NCBI GenBank assembly: GCA_024408105.1
Contig: JAKSVG010000005.1
Location: forward strand, 1 to 61,787
Length of the DNA stretch: 61,787 nucleotides
From: Bacilli bacterium
Lineage (GTDB): Bacteria > Bacillota_I > Bacilli_A > RFN20 > CAG-826
Direction: 5' to 3'
Positions 1 through 7,280 of the stretch are shown here, piece after piece. The notes under the pieces were generated by a model. That model was given only the letters and a program-made list of their open reading frames with translations. It was not told the DNA's origin and made no database searches. The stretch's first letter is position 1, and each line of letters starts with the position of its first letter. The translations under genes were made by a program, and so were the position numbers.

Positions 1-94
1 CAGCTGTAAACCAAGCAACTGTGCCTGTGGCTGAGCCAGCAACGCCTAAAGCTAGTAGTGCGATAGCTGGGACTAAGATTTTTGATTTTTTCAT
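1..94 (-). CDS. SipW-type secreted protein, N-terminus only (cut by window edge)
   Basis: Only 31 codons are visible; the gene runs off the left edge. The start is ATG at 94-92, with AAAGGA about 10 bases upstream. The product begins MKKSK, then has a hydrophobic stretch rich in Ala, Leu and Gly, followed by TGTVAWFTA. A hydrophobic core closed by a small-residue stretch and an AWF or AYF motif is typical of SipW-dependent signal peptides, found on TasA/camelysin-like secreted fibre proteins of Bacillota. That assignment is inference from the signal peptide alone; nothing of the mature protein is visible. The gene has its own promoter and a folded leader (next entry). Confidence 0.6.
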   Translation of the reverse strand, partial: MKKSKILVPAIALLALGVAGSATGTVAWFTA

Positions 95-229
95 TTTTTT
101 GTATTCCTTTCGTAAATGACTAAAATCACTCAACGTTTATGTTATATTGAGTGGACGATAGGGATACCAGATTTGCCTAAACCATTTGGGACGATAGTTA
201 TAGACATTTCTTTCGGCAAATTTATTATA
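95..229 (-). promoter_or_regulatory. Promoter and structured 5' leader of the SipW-type gene
   Basis: A TATAAT box lies at 229-224 (minus strand), predicting transcription from about 218. The RNA would begin almost exactly at UUUGCC, which pairs with GGCAAAU (RNA strand; plus coordinates 215-221 and 171-177) to close a loop of about 37 nt. A second hairpin pairs CACTCAA and TTGAGTG (127-133 with 147-153). The nonamer GGACGATAG occurs twice on the plus strand, at 153-161 and 189-197. I could not match this to a known riboswitch class. Confidence 0.4.
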
Positions 230-265
230 TCTTTATATTTATTATGTGCGCAAGAGAAAATTTGA

Positions 266-282
266 TATTAACTAAGTTAATA
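266..282 (-). terminator. Weak AT-rich hairpin after the DUF308-like gene
   Basis: TATTAAC and GTTAATA pair around a 3-nt loop just downstream of the stop at 291. On the minus strand it is followed by TCAAATTTTCTCTT, which is T-rich but interrupted. It is a possible weak terminator; the stem has almost no GC. Confidence 0.25.
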
Positions 283-290
283 AAGTGAAC

Positions 291-833
291 TCATTGTTGC
301 TTACTATGTTTAATTTCGATAATGCACTCAAGAAAATATGTAACTGCTTTAATTATAAAAATAACACCTGCAATGATTAAGTGATGATCCACCGCTTCAT
401 CTTTGTTAATAATTAGCAATATAGAAAAGACTATTTCAACAATAGAAGCAATTATTTCAACTATTTCTAGTTTAGAAACTTTTAAATATCTAAATGAATC
501 AAATATTGAGTAAAAGGCATAGATAGATGAATAAATACCCCACATGACACACATAGTGCCAACTTTTGCTTGGTTTGAGCAAAGAAGGGTAGCCCCCATT
601 GCAATAGAACCAAGTAACAAAACAAAAAATGGAATCTTAAATGGCTCTTTAAAATCGCGTTTCGCTAATAACCATATAATAGGTGGGATAGCAGTCCCTA
701 TTAAAATAGATCCAAAGAAATAATTTGTTCTTTCGAATTCAGCTTTAGAAAACGCAATCATCAAAATGCCTACTGCTAGAAAAGCAAGTATGCTAATGAA
801 TAAGAATATACGTGATAGTTTATTTTTATTCAT
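291..833 (-). CDS. HdeD/DUF308-like membrane protein, 180 aa
   Basis: About six hydrophobic segments fill the protein, with a short charged N-terminus and a basic tail (EIKHSKQQ). Length and the even spacing of paired helices resemble the HdeD/DUF308 family, whose molecular role in Bacillota is unknown. I place the start at ATG 833, two bases after the stop (TGA 838-836) of the upstream small gene, because re-initiation is likely and there is no Shine-Dalgarno site. A TTG at 839 would add two residues and overlap that stop. It is the third gene of the unit EamA - small gene - this gene. Confidence 0.6.
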   Translation of the reverse strand: MNKNKLSRIFLFISILAFLAVGILMIAFSKAEFERTNYFFGSILIGTAIPPIIWLLAKRDFKEPFKIPFFVLLLGSIAMGATLLCSNQAKVGTMCVMWGIYSSIYAFYSIFDSFRYLKVSKLEIVEIIASIVEIVFSILLIINKDEAVDHHLIIAGVIFIIKAVTYFLECIIEIKHSKQQ

Positions 834-835
834 TT

Positions 836-991
836 TCAAATTGTTTGTAACTCAATGATAGATTTAATTGACGCTCCATCATCAGGATGTTTTAAAGAAA
901 ATGTTCTAGACGCATCTTCTTTTGAATAAGCGATGATGTGCTCAGCGTATGTTTGACCATTTAAGGTATATTCGATTTGAAATGTCTTCAT
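836..991 (-). CDS. Small unknown protein, 51 aa
   Basis: This ORF begins MKTFQIEYTLNGQTYAEHI and ends SIIELQTI. A strong AAAGGAGT site (998-1005) lies 6 bases before the ATG. It starts 12 bases after the EamA gene stop and its own stop sits 2 bases before the next start, so it is packed into an operon. The sequence reads like one small alpha/beta fold: a beta strand, an acidic AYSKEDA segment, then a second strand (IKSIIELQ). It is soluble with no membrane segment. I do not recognise the family. The ribosome binding site and tight packing are the evidence that it is real. Confidence 0.65.
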   Translation of the reverse strand: MKTFQIEYTLNGQTYAEHIIAYSKEDASRTFSLKHPDDGASIKSIIELQTI

Positions 992-1003
992 ATATTGACT
1001 CCT

Positions 1004-1909
1004 TTACAGTATGCCAGAAAGCATGTTAAGAATCATTCCCACGGATACAAGAATGATTACAATGAATGTAATTATTTTATCATCTTTCTTTTTGAAGAAT
1101 ATAGTTGTAAGTGCGACAAGAACAAATTCTAAGCAAACGATAACATTGATAATTGATGGAACTGCATTTGAATAAGATAATGCCTGATAACGGAATATCA
1201 TAAGCATTGTATTGAAAATAGCAGCGATAAAATAAACAACATACCCCTTAAAGTTAACTTCCTTAAATGAGCCCCATTCTCTTTTAATAAGCATAGCTAT
1301 GGCAGAAATTCCAAAAACAATTGTCATTTGGTGAAATGAAATCACATCACTAGAAACATCATTTAATTTAAGTTTCATTACCAATGATGTAGCCGCGTAA
1401 CTAAGCGCTGCTAATATAGCAAATATGATCCATTTTTTATTAACCTGAGGATTAAGTTTCTTAGAAAAGATAATTGCTATCAATGCAATTAATAAAAAGG
1501 CTAATCCTCCACAATATAATGTAATTGTTAAAGGACTATTCCCATTGGTAACAGTAGAAAACATGAAAATAAGAAACAAAATATTACCAAAAAATAATTG
1601 TGCAGTTTCATTGAATGGAGTAAAAGCTTCTAAATTGCTTCTTTTCATCGCAGCGAAATAAAAAATCCAATCAACAGAAGTTAATAAACCATTAATGGCT
1701 ATAAATAGCCACTGCTCTTTAGTTAATGAAGAATATAAACCTTGAACATGGCCCAAAACACACACAACAACAAAACAGGCAATCACCATAAATGATGACT
1801 TAATTAATGCAGATACACTAGAGGTAGTTTTTACACTGGCAAATTTATTAAAAATCGCATTTGCTCCAGCAGAGAACATAGCCAAAAAAGCAAACAGAAT
1901 ATATTCCAT
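1004..1909 (-). CDS. EamA/DMT-family transporter, 301 aa
   Basis: Ten hydrophobic segments in two five-helix repeats and a length of about 300 aa are standard for the drug/metabolite transporter (EamA) superfamily, which exports or takes up small metabolites; the substrate cannot be told. The N-terminal helix begins MEYILFAFLAMFSAGANAIF. The open frame extends 32 codons upstream, but those codons run through the previous gene's terminator and are unlike a transporter, so I use ATG 1909. Its upstream TATTAT lies 7 bases away, which would make the mRNA leaderless. An AAGGAG is also present but 13 bases from the ATG, farther than normal. Confidence 0.8.
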   Translation of the reverse strand: MEYILFAFLAMFSAGANAIFNKFASVKTTSSVSALIKSSFMVIACFVVVCVLGHVQGLYSSLTKEQWLFIAINGLLTSVDWIFYFAAMKRSNLEAFTPFNETAQLFFGNILFLIFMFSTVTNGNSPLTITLYCGGLAFLLIALIAIIFSKKLNPQVNKKWIIFAILAALSYAATSLVMKLKLNDVSSDVISFHQMTIVFGISAIAMLIKREWGSFKEVNFKGYVVYFIAAIFNTMLMIFRYQALSYSNAVPSIINVIVCLEFVLVALTTIFFKKKDDKIITFIVIILVSVGMILNMLSGIL

Positions 1910-1916
1910 GCAGTTA

Positions 1917-1947
1917 ATAATACTCCTTTGAAGAGAGAATGGTTCAA
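1917..1947 (-). promoter_or_regulatory. Probable promoter of the EamA unit
   Basis: TATTAT (1922-1917) with a TTGAAC-like -35 (1947-1942) spaced 19 bases. It lies between the terminator of the upstream flavin reductase gene and the EamA start. The -10 ends 7 bases before ATG 1909. Confidence 0.4.
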
Positions 1948-1970
1948 AAAAGGCACACTTTCGTATGCCT
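1945..1970 (-). terminator. Rho-independent terminator after the flavin reductase-like gene
   Basis: On the minus strand AGGCATAC and GTGTGCCT pair (one G-U) around a GAAA tetraloop, followed by TTTTTT. It begins 7 bases after the stop at 1977, separating the glyA unit from the EamA unit. Confidence 0.85.
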
Positions 1971-1976
1971 GTAGTT

Positions 1977-2912
1977 TTATTTATTTTTTTTAGCGGCCTT
2001 CTCACTAGCTCGCTTATCGCTAATGATTTTCATTTCTTTTTCAGTAATGACTTTAACATTATTTTCATCAGCCCATTTAACGCATCCACCTAGAACAAGT
2101 TTTAAGAATGGACGAGGTACTTGAACAAGAGTCTTTAATGCTTCGTCCGTAAAGGTTACATCTGTGTTTAGTCTACTAGCGGCATATTTAAGAGATGATA
2201 GATCGATTTCTCTATTTGGGATGCCAATAGGATCAGGCTTTTTAAAACCAGAACACCAGAAATATTTGCTGTCTCTATATCCCCAGTTTGTTGGAAGCGG
2301 GCAATAGTTCCTTTTAGTCGCACCATCAACAATTGAGTTATAGTATTTTTCTTTAACAAGAATATGATCGATTTTTAAGATAAAGTGTGCACCATATTTT
2401 GATGTAACACCATTAAAATCATGATATGGTGGTTCGTATTCTTCTTGAACTTTATCATTTTGAGCGTTATCAAGTTCTTTAACCCAGCTACACTCAAACA
2501 CTTGAAGCGCTTCATCTAGAATCTTTGGATATTTTTCGTTAGGGTGTTCTTCTTGTGAAAGGCCATCAACGGGAGTAAACATGAAGTCCTTCATTTTTTC
2601 TTCTGGGGTATCTCCAGGAAAACCACAGTCGACATGTTGCTTGAAATTTTTCTTTGAATAAGGAAGAAAATTAATTGTACATTTGCCGTGTCTTAATAAA
2701 CCTTTTGCAGTATTAGATGTATTTCTACATTCAAGCACCATTGCATAAAAACCTTTTCCTGCAATGTAATAAGGGAAAATAAGAGAATATGCTCCGTAAC
2801 TTGTCATACTACCATCTTCATTAAGTGTGCCAATTAATGTTAATGGCATAGGAAAGAATGATGACGATTGATAGAAATTATCTTTAATAACAATATTTTT
2901 AAAATCTTTCAT
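1977..2912 (-). CDS. Flavin reductase-like protein with C-terminal PCP_red-like segment, 311 aa
   Basis: The N-terminal about 200 residues look like the FMN-binding split-barrel of flavin reductases: an early strand pair with PMPLTLIGT and SMTSYGAYSL, then CRNTSNTAKGL and INFLP, a region that contacts FMN in the family. The last about 50 residues (TDEALKTLVQVPRPFLK, then GCVKWADENNVKVITEKEM) resemble the small helical PCP_red domain otherwise found at the end of light-independent protochlorophyllide reductase subunits. The partner substrate is unknown. The start follows AAGAGG, 8 bases upstream, and lies 11 bases after the glyA stop, so the two genes are co-transcribed. Confidence 0.65.
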   Translation of the reverse strand: MKDFKNIVIKDNFYQSSSFFPMPLTLIGTLNEDGSMTSYGAYSLIFPYYIAGKGFYAMVLECRNTSNTAKGLLRHGKCTINFLPYSKKNFKQHVDCGFPGDTPEEKMKDFMFTPVDGLSQEEHPNEKYPKILDEALQVFECSWVKELDNAQNDKVQEEYEPPYHDFNGVTSKYGAHFILKIDHILVKEKYYNSIVDGATKRNYCPLPTNWGYRDSKYFWCSGFKKPDPIGIPNREIDLSSLKYAASRLNTDVTFTDEALKTLVQVPRPFLKLVLGGCVKWADENNVKVITEKEMKIISDKRASEKAAKKNK

Positions 2913-2923
2913 TTTTTAACCTC

Positions 2924-4135
2924 TTAAATATCTTGTATCAATTTCCATGAAGAAACAATCCTTTTAACTTCTTCTTTTGCTTTTTTATCATCTATCTTGT
3001 TTGAAAGATAATCAAATATTAATTTAGCAATTGCTCTAGCATCCTTAGCATCACATCCACGTGTTGTAATTGCGGCAAAACCAATTCTAAGTCCAGATGT
3101 CTTATTTGGCTTAAGTTTATCTCCAGGAATCATGTTCTTGTTTGTTGTGATATTGATTGCCTCAAGTTTCTTTTGAGCATCTAGACCAGTTAAACCAAAT
3201 GAATCTAAAACATTAAGAAGAAATAAATGGTTATCTGTATCAGAAACAATTGCGCCTAAACGCTTAAATTCATCACGACATGCTTTAGTGTTTTCAACAA
3301 CGCTTCTCACGTATTTCTTAAATGGAGGTTGAAGAGCTTCATTGAAACATATAGCCTTCGCAGCAATAATATGTTCAAGAGGACCACCTTGATAAAATGG
3401 GAAGACAGCAGAATTAATTCTTTTTGCTATTTCCTCATCATTTGTGAGAATAATTCCACCCCTAGGGCCACGAAGTGTTTTATGTGTTGTTGATGTAACA
3501 ACATGAGCATACGGAACAGGATTCATATGCACTCCACCAGCAATAAGACCTGCAATGTGAGCCATATCAACCATAAATAACGCGCCAACTTTATCAGCGA
3601 TTTCTCTAAGTTTTTTAAAATCTATTGCGTATGGATAGGCACTATAACCGGCAAGAATTAAATTTGGTTTTTCAATCTGAGCCACCTTTAGTATGCCGTC
3701 ATAATCAAGATGACCATCTTTATTTAATGGATAGAATACAAAATCATACATAAATGATGAAAAAGAAACAGGACTACCATGAGTTAGGTGCCCACCATCA
3801 TTTAAAACTAATGAAAGAATTTTTCCACCATTAGGAAGAAGGGCTCTATAAGCTTCTGCATTTGCTTGTGATCCGCTATGAGGTTGAACATTTGCGAATT
3901 TTGAACCAAAAAGTTCCTTTACTCTTTCAATAGCGAGTTCCTCAACTTGATCGACGAATTCACAACCACCATAATAACGTTTATGTGGATATCCCTCAGC
4001 ATACTTGTTTGTTAAGATTGATTCACAAGCATGTCTAACATCTTTACTTGCATAGTTTTCGCTTGCAATAAGTTCAATTCCTTTATTTTGTCGAATCGTT
4101 TCTTTTCGAATTAATGATTGAATTTCTTTATCCAT
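2924..4135 (-). CDS. glyA: Serine hydroxymethyltransferase, 403 aa
   Basis: Converts serine and tetrahydrofolate to glycine and 5,10-methylene-tetrahydrofolate, the main one-carbon source; folD at 38.9 kb uses that product. Fold type I PLP enzyme features are clear: IELIASENY near the N-terminus, YAEGYPHKRYYGG, QPHSGSQANAEAY, the DMAHIAGLIAGG cofactor-aspartate region, and TSTTHKTLRGPRGG with the PLP lysine. Length is near the bacterial norm of about 410-420. AAGGAG lies 8 bases upstream of ATG 4135. The promoter is probably TATATT within 4170-4190, giving a leader of about 40 nt. First gene of a two-gene unit. Confidence 0.97.
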   Translation of the reverse strand: MDKEIQSLIRKETIRQNKGIELIASENYASKDVRHACESILTNKYAEGYPHKRYYGGCEFVDQVEELAIERVKELFGSKFANVQPHSGSQANAEAYRALLPNGGKILSLVLNDGGHLTHGSPVSFSSFMYDFVFYPLNKDGHLDYDGILKVAQIEKPNLILAGYSAYPYAIDFKKLREIADKVGALFMVDMAHIAGLIAGGVHMNPVPYAHVVTSTTHKTLRGPRGGIILTNDEEIAKRINSAVFPFYQGGPLEHIIAAKAICFNEALQPPFKKYVRSVVENTKACRDEFKRLGAIVSDTDNHLFLLNVLDSFGLTGLDAQKKLEAINITTNKNMIPGDKLKPNKTSGLRIGFAAITTRGCDAKDARAIAKLIFDYLSNKIDDKKAKEEVKRIVSSWKLIQDI

Positions 4136-4206
4136 ATGTTTACTCCTTAATGACCTAAATATTATTCATAATATAACACACATTAAATACTTTGTATATA
4201 TAAAAT

Positions 4207-5433
4207 CTATTTTCCACAAACACATTCGTTCTCTTCTTTTTTTGTTAGTTTCTTATATGTTGCATCCATTAATATCGCACCTAATGGAGCAGTAATCAAA
4301 ATCGAAACTACAGCAACAGACAAAACAACAATACCAGCATCTATAATTGGTTGTTTTCCCAATTCGTTTCCTAAATCTAATAATCCTCCACCAATTGCAG
4401 CTTGAACAGTTGCCTTTGGTAAGTATGATATTGAAACAAAAGATCTTTCCTTAAATGATAGACTTGTCTTAATCGTAGCAATATAGGCAGCGAGAAAGCG
4501 AACAATTAAACCAATGAAAATAACTGCAACTGCTAATCCAAAAACGTTTAACGCATATTTAATTTGAATAGAAGCGCCAACTAAAACAAATAGAAAAATC
4601 TCTGCAATTTGCCATATTTTCTCGCATTTTGCTGCCATTCTTGTCGCTTGTTCTTTTCTTCTTAAGAGCAATACAATTCCAATAGTTATCGCGCTTAACA
4701 ATGAAGAATATGAGAACCATTTCACTAAAAATGTTTCCAAGAAAACAAGGCCAAATATTACTCCTAGGGTAAGAATTAGTTTTAACGAATCTCGCATATG
4801 AAGATGTTTAAAGATAAATGAAAGTAAAAAGCCTAGTCCTATTCCAACTGCAATTCCACTAACTATTGATATAGGAACATTCAATATGGTCATCGGAGTA
4901 ATGCTTCCACCACCCTCTATTGTCATAAACGATGTGAAAAAGACAATCATTACAATATCATCTAACGCTGCACCAGCAATCACCATTTGTGGGACACCTT
5001 CTTTTGTTCCTTGCTTTTCATCAAGCATTTTAGCCATTCTAGGAACAACGACAGCAGGAGAAACAGCTCCTAATACAGAGCCTAAAATAAATGATTCAAT
5101 AAAAGATAAACCTAATAGATAGTGAGCAACAATTCCAACTGTTGCCATTTCTAAGCAACATGGTAATATTGATAATAAAATCGCAGGTCTTCCTACCTTT
5201 TTTAAATCTTTAAGATTTAATGATAGTCCTGCTTTCAATAATATTATGACTAAAGCAATTTTTCTAAGTTCACTTGAAAGTGCGGCAATTTGTTCATTCA
5301 TTAATCCAAAATAGCCCATCACTATGCCAAGAGCTAAATATCCAATCAAAGATGGGAGTTTAATAAGTTTTAAAACATAGCCTAAAACTCCACCACCAAG
5401 CATTATAATTCCTAAACATAAGAAGAAATTCAT
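4207..5433 (-). CDS. Monovalent cation:proton antiporter (CPA family, KefB/NhaP-like), 408 aa
   Basis: About 12 to 13 hydrophobic segments. Diagnostic motifs are LPSLIGYLALGIVMG in the first helices, ILLKAGLSLNLKDL, SVLGAVSPAVVVPRM, and GAALDDIV with the paired acidic residues that carry cation and proton. It should exchange Na+ or K+ for H+ across the membrane. There is no TrkA-N nucleotide-binding domain; the tail is short and ends NECVCGK, with two cysteines that might bind a metal. Strong AAAGGAGG precedes ATG 5433. It has its own promoter and a long folded leader, so it is probably regulated on its own rather than with the heptose unit upstream. Confidence 0.85.
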   Translation of the reverse strand: MNFFLCLGIIMLGGGVLGYVLKLIKLPSLIGYLALGIVMGYFGLMNEQIAALSSELRKIALVIILLKAGLSLNLKDLKKVGRPAILLSILPCCLEMATVGIVAHYLLGLSFIESFILGSVLGAVSPAVVVPRMAKMLDEKQGTKEGVPQMVIAGAALDDIVMIVFFTSFMTIEGGGSITPMTILNVPISIVSGIAVGIGLGFLLSFIFKHLHMRDSLKLILTLGVIFGLVFLETFLVKWFSYSSLLSAITIGIVLLLRRKEQATRMAAKCEKIWQIAEIFLFVLVGASIQIKYALNVFGLAVAVIFIGLIVRFLAAYIATIKTSLSFKERSFVSISYLPKATVQAAIGGGLLDLGNELGKQPIIDAGIVVLSVAVVSILITAPLGAILMDATYKKLTKKEENECVCGK

Positions 5434-5552
5434 ATAAAAAGCCTCCTTTGCTTCTATCTACAAATTTAAAAAACATTGTAGACGTCATCAGCCATAGAGG
5501 CGGTTCGATCAATTGATCAGGAAGACAATCATTTCCTGTGATTATTATAGCA
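5434..5552 (-). promoter_or_regulatory. Promoter and folded 104-nt leader of the antiporter; candidate cation riboswitch
   Basis: An extended -10, TGC-TATAAT (5552-5544), predicts a start near 5537 and a leader of about 104 nt. In order the leader has CAGGAA/TTCCTG (stem 6, loop 9), the perfect palindrome GATCAATTGATC (5507-5518), a GCC-TCTAT-GGC hairpin, the single-strand motif CTGATGA, and TCTACAA/TTGTAGA enclosing a T-rich loop, then the ribosome binding site. Na+-sensing riboswitches (DUF1646/Na+-I) are known upstream of kefB-type antiporters. I cannot confirm the class from memory of its consensus. Confidence 0.4.
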
Positions 5553-5556
5553 AACA

Positions 5557-6681
5557 CTATTCGTCGTGTTTGTTATTTTTAAATAATTTGAAAAATTTTC
5601 TGATGTATTTTGAGAAAAATGGGATAACAACATTTATAAATGCTGCAACTATACCCATGATTATTAAAGGACTGGACCATTCTTCTTTTTTAATCGCAAT
5701 ATTGTTTTCTTTAAATAGATAGAACAAACCGAATGCCAAACCTATGCCTAATAAAGCAAAAATAAATTCCCACGCTCTAACAACTAAATATTTTGTTTCG
5801 TTATCAGGATGTGGTTTATCAAAAAATGGGGTGGAATATGAAATAAAGAATAATTCAATAAATAAACAGGCAACAAATAAAATCACCATTATAATTGCCC
5901 AAACAGAATTATTTGAACTAAAGAAATATGGGATTAGCAATCCAAGGAATGTTGATAAGCATATCTCTAATCCAATTAATGCATATAAAATCCAATCTTT
6001 TTTAAAGAATAATAGAAATAAATTAGGTGTTTTTTTCTTATTTGTAACCACATTTGTATTTTTATTTTTTTCTGTAACATATGAATCGGTGTTCATATCG
6101 TTGTAAGGCATATCTTCTAAAGAAACTGGTTTATCATCTATAGTAGATTCTTCTTCGACAAATTCTTTTTCTAAAACAACAAAAGTTATTTGATCTTTAT
6201 ATTGATCAACCACTTCATTAATAAGAGATGCATTTTCAGAGTTTATTGGGTTATTTTTATTATATAAAACATATCCAATATCAAACTTAGAAATATTTGA
6301 AAGAATTGACTGAATTTTTTCTTTCTTTTGTTCATCGTTTTCTAAAGGCATATCTTTTAATTGATTCAAAGAAGATGTGACATCGTTAACAAATGACTGT
6401 TTCTCATCATTTTTAACTACAAAACATGCTACTAGACAAAAAACTTGAGACTTAATTGCAAAGACGTTTAGTGATTCATTTCTTTCTTCATTAATTGGAA
6501 AAAACTCAATCCCATTAACAATGAATTGCCCACTGTCAGCGTTTTGGTCTTTTAATTTAAGAAAATCATAAATATAGCGTTTAGAATATTCAATCGAGTT
6601 AATTCCATTTTCAAACACTAAATTAACACCCTCTTTTGAAGCGCGTTTAGAATGGATGATTAACTCTTTTAATTCAATCAT
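5557..6681 (-). CDS. Membrane protein with a degenerate ABC ATPase-like domain, 374 aa
   Basis: Residues 1-180 follow the outline of an ABC ATPase but without its catalytic motifs. MIELKELI and LVFENGINSIEYSKR sit where the strand leading to Walker A should be, with no GxxGxGKS/T. DSGQFIVNGIEF matches the usual 'SGxIxxxG' strand. IGYVLYNKNNPINSENASLI aligns with the Walker B and D-loop region but lacks the DE pair. TFVVLEKE replaces the switch-histidine strand. A charged linker (about 180-235) leads to four transmembrane segments. It overlaps gmhA by one base (TAATG), so it belongs to the heptose/glycosyltransferase unit. Function unknown; a structural or scaffolding pseudo-ATPase is my inference. 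Confidence 0.5.
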   Translation of the reverse strand: MIELKELIIHSKRASKEGVNLVFENGINSIEYSKRYIYDFLKLKDQNADSGQFIVNGIEFFPINEERNESLNVFAIKSQVFCLVACFVVKNDEKQSFVNDVTSSLNQLKDMPLENDEQKKEKIQSILSNISKFDIGYVLYNKNNPINSENASLINEVVDQYKDQITFVVLEKEFVEEESTIDDKPVSLEDMPYNDMNTDSYVTEKNKNTNVVTNKKKTPNLFLLFFKKDWILYALIGLEICLSTFLGLLIPYFFSSNNSVWAIIMVILFVACLFIELFFISYSTPFFDKPHPDNETKYLVVRAWEFIFALLGIGLAFGLFYLFKENNIAIKKEEWSSPLIIMGIVAAFINVVIPFFSKYIRKFFKLFKNNKHDE

Positions 6682-7268
6682 TATTTGTTAACCTTGATAT
6701 CATCAAGCACATGAAGCAAAATAGTTGCCATCATATGATCAAAACTCATATGAATGTCTTCTGCTTTCATCATATCATTTATTGGTGCGTGTAAATGATA
6801 ATCAGCCATTTTATATAGTTGACCACCATCATAACCTGTCATTCCAATAACCTTAACTCCAGCATCTTTTGCAACCTTAATTGCTTTAATAATATTCTTA
6901 GAGTTGCCAGAACCAGATATTGCTAAAATCAAATCGTTTTTATTAAGTATTCTTTCAATTTGGTACGCAAAAACATCTTCATAAGAAACATCATTTGCTA
7001 ATGCGGTGAGAATTGGTGTGTTATCACTAAGGCAAACAAAGTTAAATTTTTTGCTCTTTTTCATCGAAACACCTTTGTTAAAATCGCACACCATGTGAGA
7101 TGCAGTTGATGAGGAACCACCATTGCCAAACACATATACTGTGCCACCGTTTTCATAGCAATTTACTAACGCATTCATTGCTAAAGATATTTCTTTATAA
7201 TCAAGCTTTTCGAATGTGTTTGCTAAACCTTGATAGTATTCTTTAATTTCTTTTTCATAATTCTTCAT
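6681..7268 (-). CDS. gmhA: SIS-domain phosphoheptose isomerase, 195 aa
   Basis: Isomerises sedoheptulose 7-phosphate to D-glycero-D-manno-heptose 7-phosphate, the first step of ADP- or GDP-heptose synthesis. The SIS fold is marked by VFGNGGSSSTASHMVCDF, LAISGSGNSKNIIKAIKVAK and the C-terminal DHMMATILLHVLDD. Length fits GmhA (about 190-200). Two ATGs are possible. The one at 7277 touches the AGGAG site; the second, at 7268, is 9 bases from it and is preferred. The hddA stop lies inside this ribosome binding region. The adjacent hddA kinase supports the heptose assignment over other SIS isomerases. Confidence 0.85.
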   Translation of the reverse strand: MKNYEKEIKEYYQGLANTFEKLDYKEISLAMNALVNCYENGGTVYVFGNGGSSSTASHMVCDFNKGVSMKKSKKFNFVCLSDNTPILTALANDVSYEDVFAYQIERILNKNDLILAISGSGNSKNIIKAIKVAKDAGVKVIGMTGYDGGQLYKMADYHLHAPINDMMKAEDIHMSFDHMMATILLHVLDDIKVNK

Positions 7269-7280
7269 AAAATTCATCTC

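Noticed and set aside
95-229. Possible cyclic-di-GMP-I (GEMM) riboswitch upstream of the SipW-type gene
   Set aside because: GCC, GAAA and GGGAC-like pieces are present but not in GEMM order, and no tetraloop-receptor pairing could be drawn.
2168-2359. Small ORFs inside large genes on either strand (also 9756-9962, 12757-13026, 22188-22451, 52200-52403 and similar)
   Set aside because: They are frame shadows of well-supported genes, with no ribosome binding sites and atypical composition.
5484-5500. CTGATGA motif in the antiporter leader resembling a hammerhead ribozyme core
   Set aside because: A stem follows it, but the required GAAA and the cleavage-site triplet do not fall in the right places.
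5360-5557. 65-codon minus-strand ORF across the antiporter leader and start
   Set aside because: Overlaps the antiporter coding start in another frame, has no ribosome binding site, and the leader is better explained as structured RNA.
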